From NCBI RefSeq assembly GCF_900129865.1, contig NZ_FQXD01000013.1, positions 55,333 through 119,332 of the forward strand: a stretch of 64,000 bases of DNA, given 5' to 3'. Made by a program: the position numbers and the translations under genes. Of the stretch, positions 8,108 through 16,901 are shown in pieces (the stretch's first letter is position 1; every line of letters begins with the position of its first letter). Under the pieces are notes generated by a model. That model did no database searches and had not been told where the DNA came from. It saw nothing but the letters and a program-made list of their open reading frames with translations. Source of the stretch: Virgibacillus chiguensis (GTDB taxonomy: Bacteria > Bacillota > Bacilli > Bacillales > Amphibacillaceae).

Positions 8108-8151
8108 AGAGCTGTATTTACTTTATCCCAAAGTATAATTACAGCTCTTTT
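8108..8151 (+). terminator. Terminator after the cytochrome gene
   Basis: AGAGCTGTA (8108-8116) pairs with TACAGCTCT (8140-8148), with further pairing in the loop (TTTACT/AGTATAA) and a short T-run. Confidence 0.75.
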
Positions 8152-8343
8152 AAATGCGTTTATATTTATGCAAGATAGGCTATTATAGGCTGTACTCCCA
8201 TTATAAGAAGGGCATACCCGAGCTAATTATACAAGATGAAAGTTTCTCTTTCTAAAAATCAGTGCTAGGATAGAGAAAGGAAAAGCTTTTTACACTGGCT
8301 ATCGTCAGAAGAAAATGGCGATATGTAGAAGAAGGGATCAAAA

Positions 8344-9159
8344 ATGGTATTCATTCTTTGTTTAGCAATAGGGATAATAACAGCGCTGGTTGGTGCTTTG
8401 ATGGGATTAGGTGGAGGACTTATTCTTATTCCAAGCTTACTGGGGTTACATCAATTTGTAGATGCATTCGCGTGGGCAACGCCTCAAGCTGTAGTTGGAA
8501 TCTCGCTTGTAGCAATGGTATTCACAGCATTATCTTCAACAATTGCTTATGTAAAAACAAAACGAATTGATTATAAAGCAGGCTTGTGGCTTATTTCAGG
8601 GAGTATTCCTGGAAGTGTTTTTGGCTCTTGGCTCAACAAGTTTATGGATACAGAGTCGTTTTTATTTTACTTTGGAATCGTTATGATCGCAGTGTCCATG
8701 TTATTTTTTATGAAACGAAAGATAACCTCGCAAGTTGAACCCCAAAATAAAGGTTTACGGAGCTTTTATATAGACGGTAAAACGTATTATTATCATTTTT
8801 CGGCTTGGATAGCGTTTGTGTTGTCGCTAGTTGTAGGGATTCTTTCCGGCTTGTTTGGTATTGGTGGTGGATCAATCATGGTTCCCGCTATGATTCTTTT
8901 ATTTGGTATACCTGCGCATGTAGCTACGGCGACATCTATGTTTATGATTTTATTTATTAGTCTAATTGGAGCTAGCACACATATTACGCTTGGTCATTTG
9001 GAATGGCAATATGCGCTATTCTTCATTCCAGGAGCATGGATTGGTGGAAAATTAGGAGCCATGATCAATCAACGCTTGACTGGAAAAGCGCTTGAATGGA
9101 TTTTGCGCATTTTATTAATTATAATTGGAATTCGAATGATTTTTCAAGGGCTGTCATAA
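8344..9159 (+). CDS. yunE: TauE/SafE-family permease (YunE-like)
   Basis: A 271-residue membrane protein with about eight helices arranged as two repeats. Each repeat begins with the glycine-rich TauE/SafE motif: ALMGLGGGLILIPSLL near 18-33 and SGLFGIGGGSIMVPAMIL near 168-185. Family members export sulfite, sulfoacetate or related organosulfur anions. Here it follows a TsdA-like cytochrome and precedes yunD, whereas in B. subtilis yunE is also next to yunD. It could therefore serve sulfur-anion export linked to thiosulfate oxidation, which is an inference from neighbourhood only. The gap to yunD is 14 bp, so the two are probably cotranscribed. Confidence 0.85.
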   Translation: MVFILCLAIGIITALVGALMGLGGGLILIPSLLGLHQFVDAFAWATPQAVVGISLVAMVFTALSSTIAYVKTKRIDYKAGLWLISGSIPGSVFGSWLNKFMDTESFLFYFGIVMIAVSMLFFMKRKITSQVEPQNKGLRSFYIDGKTYYYHFSAWIAFVLSLVVGILSGLFGIGGGSIMVPAMILLFGIPAHVATATSMFMILFISLIGASTHITLGHLEWQYALFFIPGAWIGGKLGAMINQRLTGKALEWILRILLIIIGIRMIFQGLS

Positions 9160-9173
9160 GGAGTATTTGTAAA

Positions 9174-10571
9174 ATGGAAGAACAAATCTATTTTTATTAT
9201 ACGAACGATTTACATAGTAAGTTTGATCATTGGTCCCAAGTATCGTATTTTTTAAAGCAGTCGAAACGGCGTTGTGAAGTTACAGGGGAATCGTGCTGGA
9301 CGGTAGATATTGGTGATCATATGGACAGAGTACATCCAATAGCAGAAGCATTTAAGGGGCAAGCAAATACTGCTTTATTAAATGAAGCTGGTTACGATAT
9401 CGTTACACTTGGTAACAATGAGGGGATTACTATTTCTCATGATGAGCTCCATGCATTATATGATGAGGCGAAATTCACAGTGGTTTGTGGTAATTTGCAT
9501 GATACGATTGGAAAATCACCAAGCTGGCTACAGTCTTATACAATAGTAACTTCAAAACAAGGAGTCAAAATTGCTGTGTTAGGACTTACTGCCCCTTTTA
9601 ATGCGTATTATGAGTTGTTGGGGTGGCATGTTTCCCCGCCTTTAGAACAGTTGGAGCACTTATTAGATACTGTGAACCGTGAAGCGGACATCATTATCGT
9701 TTTATCTCACTTAGGATATAGTGAGGATTGTGAAATAGCACGTCGGTTTCCAAATATTGATGTAATTATAGGTGGGCATACGCATCATTTGTTGAAAAAT
9801 GGTGAACGTGTGAATAATAGCCTTCTTACTGCTGCAGGAAAAAATTGTTATTATGTTGGAGAAGTAATTTTAACATGGGATCATAAGCAAGGTAAATTAA
9901 AAAACAAACAGGCACACACGACAAATATTAGCCATTTGCCAAAAGACCTAGATACAGAAGAGTTGCTAGTAGCGTATGAAGAGCAAGCAAAAAATAGATT
10001 GGCGGAACCAGTTGTTCAATTATCCAGCTGTTTAGAAGTGAATTGGCGCAAAGTAACTCCAATTTTACAAGCTTTAACAGCAGCGCTAAAAGAGCAGACA
10101 AATGCTGATTTTGCTATGCTGAATGCGGGTGTATTACTAGAAAGCTTGCCTAAAGGAGTTGTCACATACGGCGACATTCACCGTATTTGTCCACATCCGA
10201 TAAATACATGTGTCGTTGAATTAACTGGAAGTGAAATAGTAGAAGCTATCCGTTCTTCTTTAACAGAAGAATTTATGGAATTTCAGTTAAAAGGGTTTGG
10301 TTTTCGCGGGAAAATGATAGGAAGAATGGCTTTTTCAGGTTTAACACCACAATTAGAAAAATTAAAGGATGGAGCTGTATTTGTTAAACAAGTATGTCAA
10401 ACAAGGGACGTTCCATTACAGCCGAATCAAATGTATACATTGGCTACCGCTGATACGTTTACGTTTGGAAGGTTAATACCGGAAATTGCACGTTCGAAAA
10501 TGAAAAAATACTATTTGCCAGCATTTCTGCGGGATATATTGGCGCAAACTTTAAGACGTATGTATGGGTGA
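9174..10571 (+). CDS. yunD: YunD-like metallophosphoesterase / 5'-nucleotidase family protein
   Basis: A 465-residue cytoplasmic-type member of the UshA/5'-nucleotidase family. The N-terminal metallophosphoesterase domain carries YYTNDLHSKFDHW, DIGDHMDR, TLGNNEG, VLSHLGY and GGHTHHL, the five metal-binding motifs. The C-terminal domain (about 290-460) includes NAGVL and YGDIHRICPHPIN, the nucleotidase substrate-binding domain. No signal peptide is seen. The open frame extends 26 codons upstream, but ATAAGGAG just before ATG 9174 fixes the start. It follows the TauE/SafE gene by 14 bp, conserving the yunD-yunE association of B. subtilis. Confidence 0.88.
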   Translation: MEEQIYFYYTNDLHSKFDHWSQVSYFLKQSKRRCEVTGESCWTVDIGDHMDRVHPIAEAFKGQANTALLNEAGYDIVTLGNNEGITISHDELHALYDEAKFTVVCGNLHDTIGKSPSWLQSYTIVTSKQGVKIAVLGLTAPFNAYYELLGWHVSPPLEQLEHLLDTVNREADIIIVLSHLGYSEDCEIARRFPNIDVIIGGHTHHLLKNGERVNNSLLTAAGKNCYYVGEVILTWDHKQGKLKNKQAHTTNISHLPKDLDTEELLVAYEEQAKNRLAEPVVQLSSCLEVNWRKVTPILQALTAALKEQTNADFAMLNAGVLLESLPKGVVTYGDIHRICPHPINTCVVELTGSEIVEAIRSSLTEEFMEFQLKGFGFRGKMIGRMAFSGLTPQLEKLKDGAVFVKQVCQTRDVPLQPNQMYTLATADTFTFGRLIPEIARSKMKKYYLPAFLRDILAQTLRRMYG

Positions 10572-10746
10572 TGTTTTTAGCATTCCACCAGTCTGGGAAG
10601 CTCCTGCTTGAAGAAAGCCTGTATAGTAGGAGGTAACACTATTTAAGTTTTATTCCTTCTTTAATAATTCGTGGGGAAGAAAAGAAACGCTCTCGAATGC
10701 AAGATATACTTTATATGAAACATGGAATGATAGAATTATTCATTCT

Positions 10747-10790
10747 AAACCTCCTTCAGCATACATAGACTTGCTTTGAGGAGGTTTTTT
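10747..10790 (+). promoter_or_regulatory. Hairpin covering the yunB ribosome binding site
   Basis: AAACCTCCT (10747-10755) is complementary to AGGAGGTTT (10779-10787), which contains the Shine-Dalgarno sequence of yunB. The stem is followed by T residues up to 10790, so it also has the form of an intrinsic terminator for yunD transcription. Sequestration of the SD is an inference. Confidence 0.55.
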
Positions 10791-10791
10791 G

Positions 10792-11565
10792 ATGAAAAAG
10801 CGACCAAGAAGGAAATTACGAACAGACTCCCCTTTGAAAATAATATTATTGTTGACGACAATTGCTTTTGTTATTTTGACCTCCCTTAGTATTTTAATTG
10901 TTGATAAGGGGATAACTCCTCCTCTGATGGAGATTGCAAATCAAAAAACGAGAGAATTTGCTACGAGGACGATCAATGAAGCAGTGAAGTCGACGGAAAA
11001 TATTAGCTTTGATGATTTAATGGAAGTTAATTCAGAAAACGATGTCTCTATTGTCGGATGGAAATCTGCTGCTGTAAATCGTGCACTTCGAGCGGCTACC
11101 AAACGAGCAGAATACTTTTTGTACGGTATGAATAAAGGGCAAACATTGGATACTGAAGATCCTGACATGCCTCCACAAGATTATGGAGATACAGCAAATG
11201 AGTTAGCTGATAAAGACCCTACAGTTGTTGAGATTCCAATAGGTCAAGCTACTGGTAGCACGATCTTAGCAAATCTAGGGCCTAAAATACCGGTTCATTT
11301 TGAAATTGTTGGTAGTATTCAATCAGATGTGGAATATATTATGAAAGACTTTGGGATCAATGCTGCATTAATAGAAATATATATACCAGTGACAGTAAAT
11401 GCACAAATTGTTGTACCGTTTAGTACGGAGTCAGCAGAAATTCGTACGAAGGTATATGTAGATTCTCGCGTAATTATGGGCGATGTTCCACAATTTTACG
11501 GAGGTGATGGTGAAAACGCACCTAACATTTCCGTTCCCAAAGATGACTTGAATCGAGACAATTAA
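10792..11565 (+). CDS. yunB: Sporulation protein YunB
   Basis: A 257-residue protein with a basic N-terminus (MKKRPRRKLR), one membrane segment (about 17-37) and an extracytoplasmic domain. The sequence MEIANQKTREFATRTINEA and the C-terminal ALIEIYIPVTVNAQIVVPF region agree with YunB, a sigma-E-controlled protein needed for efficient sporulation in B. subtilis. It occupies the position expected from the yunB-yunD-yunE cluster, although yunC is absent. ATG 10792, seven bases after GAGGAGG, is preferred over TTG 10789. The lysW promoter overlaps its 3' end. Confidence 0.85.
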   Translation: MKKRPRRKLRTDSPLKIILLLTTIAFVILTSLSILIVDKGITPPLMEIANQKTREFATRTINEAVKSTENISFDDLMEVNSENDVSIVGWKSAAVNRALRAATKRAEYFLYGMNKGQTLDTEDPDMPPQDYGDTANELADKDPTVVEIPIGQATGSTILANLGPKIPVHFEIVGSIQSDVEYIMKDFGINAALIEIYIPVTVNAQIVVPFSTESAEIRTKVYVDSRVIMGDVPQFYGGDGENAPNISVPKDDLNRDN

Positions 11566-11576
11566 AATGTTATAAT
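11548..11576 (+). promoter_or_regulatory. Probable promoter of the lysW lysine riboswitch transcript
   Basis: TTGAAT (11548-11553) and TATAAT (11571-11576) are separated by exactly 17 bp. The -35 lies inside the last codons of yunB, and the riboswitch aptamer begins about 33 bp downstream of the -10. Confidence 0.7.
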
Positions 11577-11608
11577 TACTTTCATAAATAGAATATGAAA
11601 CCTTATCA

Positions 11609-11790
11609 GATCGGTGAGGTAGAGGTGCAGTGTATAAGAGTAGTCTATTGGAGGATGATAACAATGAAGATAGATGAAAGGATATATTGCCGAAGCAGTA
11701 TGTAAGGGTCGCACTTCGTATTGCTGGTATGCTTTTGAATAAGAGGTATACTGTCATGCAGTAAGCAACATGCATGGAGAACTACTGATC
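11609..11790 (+). promoter_or_regulatory. Lysine riboswitch (L-box)
   Basis: The L-box signature is complete: GATCGGTGAGGTAGAGGTGC at the 5' side, AGTAG, GGAGGATGA, ATTGCCGAAGC, TTGCTGG, ACTGTCATGCAGTAAGC, and CATGGAGAACTACTGATC closing the P1 helix (GATCGGT with ACTGATC). It is followed by an intrinsic terminator at 11815-11853 and then by the NhaC-family gene, so lysine is expected to stop transcription of that transporter. Confidence 0.95.
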
Positions 11791-11814
11791 GAAATGGAGG
11801 ATAACGTATATTGT

Positions 11815-11853
11815 AAAGACAATGGTAGGTTATTTTCTATCATTGTCTTTTTC
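11815..11853 (+). terminator. Riboswitch-controlled terminator upstream of lysW
   Basis: AAAGACAATGGTAG (11815-11828) pairs with CTATCATTGTCTTT (11837-11850) with a single G-T wobble and an 8-nt loop, ending in a T-run. It lies directly downstream of the L-box as expected for an attenuator. Confidence 0.9.
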
Positions 11854-11952
11854 TATGTTTTAACTTAAAAACTTCAATTCACTTATCCCCTCTCTCCTTG
11901 AACAGTATGTTTCCTTGCTCGATTGCAACCAATTTTTATGGAGGTAACCGAA

Positions 11953-13509
11953 ATGGAAGGAACAATTTTTTCGCTTATTCCAGCAGTCTTGATGCTGGTA
12001 CTAGTTCTCTTGACGAGAAATGTTTTATTATCTTTAGGAACTGGAATTGTAGTAGGCGCTCTACTTATCCATAATTTTTCTGTTTTAGATTCATTCCACG
12101 AGATTTGGACACAGTTTTATACCATATTTGTCTCTGATGGAGGGTTAAATACTGGGAATATCCTATTGCTATCATTTTTAATATTATTAGGCATGATGAC
12201 TGCTTTTTTACAAGCGTCTGGAGGAAGCAAAGCCTTTGGTGATTGGATGATAAAAAAAGTAAAAACTCGCTCTGGAGCTCAGGGAATGAGTGCATTCTTA
12301 GGGTTAATTATATTTATAGATGATTATTTTAACAGTTTGGCCGTTGGTCAAATTGCCCGCCCGCTTACAGATCGACATAAAGTTTCTCGAGCTAAATTGG
12401 CCTATATTATTGACTCGACATCTGCGCCTGTCACAGTCATATCTCCTATTTCTAGCTGGGGAGCATATATCATTGGAATTATGGGTGGTTTATTTGCTGC
12501 CAATGGAATTACATCATTGGAGCCTTTGGAAGCTTTTGTTAAAATGATTCCCTATAATTTATATGCAATCGCAGCAGTTTTAGCGGTTTTTTTAGTTGCT
12601 TATTTAAAAGTAGATATTGGGCCAATGCGAAAACATGAAAAACGTGCAATGGAAACAGGTGAATTAATTGATCCGAAACAGGATAATGTACCGGGAGATT
12701 TAAGTGACACGTTTACAGCACATCAAAATGGGAGAATTTATCATCTTTTATTACCTATCGGTGTACTTATTATAGCAACAGTGTCTTCCATGATTATTAC
12801 TGGTGCAATGGCTACAGAAGATAACATTAATTTACTGACTATATTTGCAAACACTAACGTAAACTTATCCTTGTTTACTGGTGGCGTAATCGCAGTATTA
12901 ACATCCTTTTTGTTTCATCTTAGCCAGCAAAAACCGAGAAATTCAAGCTTAAAGATTGTTTTAGAAGGTGCCAAAACAATGATGCCGGCAATTTATATCC
13001 TACTCTTGGCTTGGATGATTGGATCTATTATTGGTGTTTTGGAAACGGGTGAATATTTAGCTGGTATCGTAAATGATGCCTCGATAAACCCTGCTTTATT
13101 ACCATTTTTGTTTTTCATAATTGCTGGTTTTATGGCACTTGCAACAGGAACATCTTGGGGAACGTTTGGAATCATGTTACCGATTGCTGCGGAAGTAACA
13201 AGTATTACAAATATGGAAATGCTATTACCATCTATGGCCGCGGTATTAGCTGGTGCTGTCTTTGGAGATCATTGTACACCGATATCGGATACAACTATTC
13301 TGTCAGCTACGGGAGCAGGAGCGAATCATATTGACCATGTGATGACACAACTTCCCTACGCTTTCATTTCTGCTTTAGCTGCATCTATTGGTTACATTTT
13401 AGTCGGACTTACAAATCAAGTGTTACTGCCACTAGTAGTGACACTATCCATTATTATTGCCTTTGCTACCATTATTCATTTTGTGAGAAAAACAAAAACC
13501 ATACAATAA
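11953..13509 (+). CDS. lysW: NhaC-superfamily transporter under lysine riboswitch control (LysW type)
   Basis: A 518-residue transporter with about 12 membrane segments of the NhaC Na+/H+ antiporter superfamily. Characteristic regions are FIDDYFNSLAVGQIARP near 125-141, SAPVTVISPISSWGAY near 161-176, and the C-terminal ATGTSWGTFGIMLPIA plus FGDHCTPISDTTILS. The superfamily includes LysW, a lysine transporter predicted in comparative studies of L-box regulons. The lysine riboswitch directly upstream makes lysine uptake the most economical role; ion antiport cannot be excluded. ATG 11953 follows TGGAGGT by 8 nt, so the upstream TTG and ATG frames are not used. Confidence 0.85.
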   Translation: MEGTIFSLIPAVLMLVLVLLTRNVLLSLGTGIVVGALLIHNFSVLDSFHEIWTQFYTIFVSDGGLNTGNILLLSFLILLGMMTAFLQASGGSKAFGDWMIKKVKTRSGAQGMSAFLGLIIFIDDYFNSLAVGQIARPLTDRHKVSRAKLAYIIDSTSAPVTVISPISSWGAYIIGIMGGLFAANGITSLEPLEAFVKMIPYNLYAIAAVLAVFLVAYLKVDIGPMRKHEKRAMETGELIDPKQDNVPGDLSDTFTAHQNGRIYHLLLPIGVLIIATVSSMIITGAMATEDNINLLTIFANTNVNLSLFTGGVIAVLTSFLFHLSQQKPRNSSLKIVLEGAKTMMPAIYILLLAWMIGSIIGVLETGEYLAGIVNDASINPALLPFLFFIIAGFMALATGTSWGTFGIMLPIAAEVTSITNMEMLLPSMAAVLAGAVFGDHCTPISDTTILSATGAGANHIDHVMTQLPYAFISALAASIGYILVGLTNQVLLPLVVTLSIIIAFATIIHFVRKTKTIQ

Positions 13510-13522
13510 GTGTATGAAAGTG

Positions 13523-13590
13523 AAAAGCCTCTAAGGTTTTGCTGCTAAGAAATCAAAAGCTTCTTAGTATAAAGCCGAAGGAGGTTTTTT
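13523..13590 (+). terminator. Compound terminator after lysW
   Basis: An inner stem CTAAGAA/TTCTTAG (13545-13551 with 13561-13567) lies within an outer imperfect pairing AAAAGCCTC with GAGGTTTT, which is followed by T residues. Confidence 0.6.
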
Positions 13591-13592
13591 GC

Positions 13593-13630
13593 ATTATAGG
13601 AAAGCATAAAAGTTTAAAGATTTATGGTTA
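13593..13630 (+). repeat. Dispersed AT-rich repeat, partial copy
   Basis: ATTATAGGAAAGCATAAAAG followed by TTTAAAGATTTATGG matches the 5' part of the AT-rich intergenic repeat. Confidence 0.55.
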
Positions 13631-13707
13631 GTATTATTTCTCAACATATCGACTGGTTATTTTTAGTGTATCTCTTAAGTACTCCATATAATGATCATAA
13701 ATATTTT

Positions 13708-13736
13708 TTGACATATGCATGAAGTGCCGTTATAAT
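13708..13736 (+). promoter_or_regulatory. Consensus sigma-A promoter of the NSS transporter
   Basis: Perfect TTGACA (13708-13713) and TATAAT (13731-13736) with a 17-bp spacer, 87 bp upstream of the gene. The leader contains TTTCTTCT and AGAAGAAA, which can pair immediately before the AAGGAGGG ribosome binding site. Confidence 0.85.
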
Positions 13737-13822
13737 ACAAACATAAATATCTGAAAAAACTAAACTTTTAAAAGATTTCTTCTTTCTAATTTTTTAGACA
13801 GAAGAAAGGAGGGAGAAAAGAT

Positions 13823-15352
13823 ATGGAAACACGTTCGCAGTGGGGAACAAGAGCAGGGTTTATTATGGCGGCAATTGGATCAGCTGTGGGATTAGGAAAC
13901 ATTTGGCGTTTTCCTGCTGAAGCTTATGGCAATGGTGGAGGAGCCTTCTTTATTCCATATTTATTTGCATTATTAACTGCTGGTATCCCTATCTTAATCA
14001 TGGAATTTACGATGGGGCATAAATACCGCGGTTCTGCTCCATTAACGTTTCGGAAAATGAATAAGAAAACCGAATTTATTGGCTGGTGGGCAGTGTTGGT
14101 GGCGTTTGTAATTTCTACTTATTATTCTGTTATTATTGCCTGGGCAATATCATATGCCTATTTTTCTATCAATTTGTCCTGGGGGACGGATACAGAAGGG
14201 TTTTTATTTAATGATTATTTAAAAACGGTTGATCCGGGTCAAATGGGGAATTTAGTTCCAGGGGTATTTATTCCATTAATTTTAGTCTGGATTGTTGTTT
14301 TATTTATCTTGTTCCGCGGTGTGAAAAAAGGAATTGAAATTGCGAATCGGATTTTTATTCCAACATTAGCTATTATATTTTTAATTATTGTTATTCGCGC
14401 GGTGACATTGGATGGAGCACTCCAAGGTTTGCAAGCCTTTTTCGAACCAGATTTTACTAGTATTTTTTCAGGTGAAGTATGGGTCGCTGCCTACGGGCAA
14501 ATATTCTTTAGTTTATCAATCGCATTTGCAATTATGATTACGTACTCAAGTTATTTGCCTAACAAATCAGATATAACAAACAATGCATTTATTACTGGGT
14601 TTGGAAACTCTAGTTTTGAATTACTTGCAGGAATAGGCGTCTTTTCGGTACTTGGATTTATGGCAAGTCAATCGGGGGTAGCTGTAGATGAAGTTGTTTC
14701 TAGTGGTGTCGGTCTTGCGTTTGTTGTTTTTCCAGCCATTATTAATGAGTTCCCAGGCTTAAATGGGTTGTTCGGTTTCTTGTTTTTTGCATCTTTGGTA
14801 TTAGCTGGGTTAACATCGTTAATGTCCATTTCGGAAACATACATTGCTGGCATATCTGATAAGTTTAATATATCCCGTGGAAAAGCAGTCCTGTTTGGAG
14901 GGGGAATAGCTGCTTTTATTTCACTAGTTTATGCAACACAAGGTGGCTTGTTTTTCCTTGATACGGCAGACTATTTTATTAATCAATTCGGTGTAGCAAT
15001 GCTTGGTTTAGTAGAAGTTGTATTAATTGCTTGGATACTTCGCCAGGTGAAAAATTTGAAAAACCATGCCGATGAATTATCTGATATTAAGTTAGGTTGG
15101 TGGTTCCCAGTTAGTTTAAATGTTATTACACCAATTGTATTAGGATATATGATGTTCGATCTATTACGGTTAAATATATTGAAGTTATTTGATACACAAA
15201 CAGGTAATTATGAGGGTTATTCTGATACATTTATTTTATTTGGAGGTTGGTCGGTTGCTGCCGTTGCACTAATTATAGGTGTCTTTATGGCTGCTACAAA
15301 ATGGCGTTCAAAAGAGGCTAAAGGTTATTCGGATCAAAGGGAGGCTAAATGA
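13823..15352 (+). CDS. NSS-family sodium-dependent amino acid transporter, MetP-like
   Basis: A 509-residue neurotransmitter:sodium symporter with about 12 helices. The family signature is intact: AAIGSAVGLGNIWRFP at 16-31, YGNGGGAFFIPY at 35-46, and the unwound helix 6 region AYGQIFFSLSIAFAIM. It is followed after one base by a 34-residue membrane peptide. That pairing identifies the methionine/alanine-importing MetP-MetS type described in corynebacteria and widespread in Firmicutes. Substrate is therefore probably methionine, alanine or a similar neutral amino acid. GAAAGGAGGG precedes the ATG. Together with lysW this gene interrupts the yunB-lytH neighbourhood of B. subtilis. Confidence 0.85.
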   Translation: METRSQWGTRAGFIMAAIGSAVGLGNIWRFPAEAYGNGGGAFFIPYLFALLTAGIPILIMEFTMGHKYRGSAPLTFRKMNKKTEFIGWWAVLVAFVISTYYSVIIAWAISYAYFSINLSWGTDTEGFLFNDYLKTVDPGQMGNLVPGVFIPLILVWIVVLFILFRGVKKGIEIANRIFIPTLAIIFLIIVIRAVTLDGALQGLQAFFEPDFTSIFSGEVWVAAYGQIFFSLSIAFAIMITYSSYLPNKSDITNNAFITGFGNSSFELLAGIGVFSVLGFMASQSGVAVDEVVSSGVGLAFVVFPAIINEFPGLNGLFGFLFFASLVLAGLTSLMSISETYIAGISDKFNISRGKAVLFGGGIAAFISLVYATQGGLFFLDTADYFINQFGVAMLGLVEVVLIAWILRQVKNLKNHADELSDIKLGWWFPVSLNVITPIVLGYMMFDLLRLNILKLFDTQTGNYEGYSDTFILFGGWSVAAVALIIGVFMAATKWRSKEAKGYSDQREAK

Positions 15353-15353
15353 T

Positions 15354-15458
15354 ATGAGTACTAGTGCTATCTTTGTCATGATCTTAGGAATGGTAATTAT
15401 TTGGGGAGGGCTTGCAGCAAGTATTACTTATGCTGTAAGAAAATCAAAACAAAAATAA
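15354..15458 (+). CDS. metS: MetS-like small subunit of NSS transporter
   Basis: A 34-residue peptide, MSTSAIFVMILGMVIIWGGL followed by a basic tail VRKSKQK. It consists of one membrane helix and a positively charged C-terminus, exactly the form of MetS-type accessory subunits. Its ATG begins two bases after the stop codon of the NSS gene, with GGGAGG upstream inside that gene, so translation is coupled. Confidence 0.85.
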   Translation: MSTSAIFVMILGMVIIWGGLAASITYAVRKSKQK

Positions 15459-15575
15459 AAGCGGATAAAATAAGAGTTTGCAATTAATAAAAACTTGTTT
15501 TGAAACAAGGGCCTTATCAAACCCTCTATTCGAGAAGATTAAATCATGTAAATATAAAAAACAGACGTTATATGG

Positions 15576-15623
15576 AAAATGCCAGCAATACAAAGCGATG
15601 TAGCTTTGTATTGCTGGCATTTT
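15576..15623. terminator. Bidirectional terminator between metS and lytH
   Basis: A perfect 21-bp stem (15576-15596 with 15603-15623) around a GATGTA loop. It has A and T runs on both sides and serves the convergent genes. Confidence 0.95.
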
Positions 15624-15644
15624 AAACGTATATCATTTATCTTT

Positions 15645-16616
15645 TTATTTTGTCATGCGTTCCCATTTTTTTAAGTACGGATATGGATCAAAAGACCATT
15701 CACTATACCCATTATCTTTATACATACCATAGTGTAAATGCGGTGGGAATTTTCCTGAAGTTCCAGGTGGCCCATAACCAGTGGAACCGACTCCTCCAAG
15801 CACATCACCTGGCTTCACAACTTTCCCTACTTTAATGTCATCTTCATAACCACTCATGTGAGCATAATAATGGTAAATATTATATATATCTCTTATTCCA
15901 ATGCGCCAACCACCGTATAAGTTCCACCCCATCATTTCAACGACTCCATAAGTGGTTGACTTCACAGGAGTACCATAATCGGCAAAAATATCTGTTCCTT
16001 CATGAATTCTTAAGCCACCAAAGCCTCTTTTATCTCCCCATGTACTGCGATAGCTATAATTATAAGATGTAGACACGGGAAAATCTCGTTCAATTAACTG
16101 AATGTCTTGAAATCTTTTAAAGACTTTAGCTGTATTCATAATGGTTTGGACAGTTAAATCTCGGTTATAGTAATTCCAAAGAGCAATCTTAATATCATCT
16201 TTTGTTTGTCCGTACTGCAAAATATAGTTTCCCATTGTATAAAGAACATCTTCAGGATTGGTTGGGTCAGCTATTTGATCGCCGTTGCCATCTTTTCCAT
16301 AACCATTAAAAAAATGTATGAGTCGTTCATCATTAATCATTGCTGCATTACCAAGGCCAAACCAAGCTTCTGTAGGAAATTCAATAGAAACTGCTTGTTC
16401 ATCATCAGCATCTTTTTTTGCGTTTCGTTCATAGTTATCAATGGCAGCAAAATAATACCATGGAATTTGTGTTACTGCTTCTGTTTTTTTAAATAATGCC
16501 ATTCTTTTTTTATAAATAGAATTACTATCTGCTTTTGTAAGTGTAGGCATAAGTATAATGGAAAGTGTACATAATAAAAACGTTATAACAATACGGTTGA
16601 TAGACAATTTTTTCAC
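15645..16616 (-). CDS. lytH: Sporulation L-Ala-D-Glu endopeptidase LytH, M23 family
   Basis: A 323-residue exported protein with signal peptide (about 1-29, cleaving near TKA-DS) and a C-terminal peptidase M23 domain. Zinc ligands are visible as HEGTD (His205, Asp209) and HLH (His293, His295), with YYAHM supplying the additional catalytic His253. Length and the central region (about 50-170) match B. subtilis LytH (YunA), which trims peptide side chains in cortex peptidoglycan to single L-Ala. It lies next to a YhcN-type lipoprotein gene as in B. subtilis, although lipA is missing from between them. Start: GTG 16616 leaves almost no space after AAAAGGG, so TTG 16607 (8-nt spacing) is a serious alternative. 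Confidence 0.88.
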   Translation of the reverse strand: MKKLSINRIVITFLLCTLSIILMPTLTKADSNSIYKKRMALFKKTEAVTQIPWYYFAAIDNYERNAKKDADDEQAVSIEFPTEAWFGLGNAAMINDERLIHFFNGYGKDGNGDQIADPTNPEDVLYTMGNYILQYGQTKDDIKIALWNYYNRDLTVQTIMNTAKVFKRFQDIQLIERDFPVSTSYNYSYRSTWGDKRGFGGLRIHEGTDIFADYGTPVKSTTYGVVEMMGWNLYGGWRIGIRDIYNIYHYYAHMSGYEDDIKVGKVVKPGDVLGGVGSTGYGPPGTSGKFPPHLHYGMYKDNGYSEWSFDPYPYLKKWERMTK

Positions 16617-16863
16617 CCTTTTGATCCACGATAGGAAGTATAAAAATTTATGGATTGTAGTAGTGTTTCAACACTTATCTTTTTGCATTTTAAACTTGTT
16701 ATTGGCTTTAACTTTTCCTACAATCCTCTTTTATATACAAAATTAGCTGAAAGAATATTTTTATCCTTCCAAGCGTTTTAGCGGAGAAAGTTTGATGGAT
16801 GGTTATTTAAAGGCTAGCCATCGTCTAGCAAGCAATGATGTGGCTTTCTATAGTGTAAAATAA

Positions 16864-16890
16864 GGACAAACGGTTGGACGTTTGCCTCAT
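16864..16890 (-). terminator. Terminator after the YhcN/YlaJ-type lipoprotein gene
   Basis: On the minus strand GGCAAACG pairs with CGTTTGTC around TCCAAC and is followed by a TTATTTTA tract. Confidence 0.65.
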
Positions 16891-16901
16891 TCTACAAAAG
16901 T

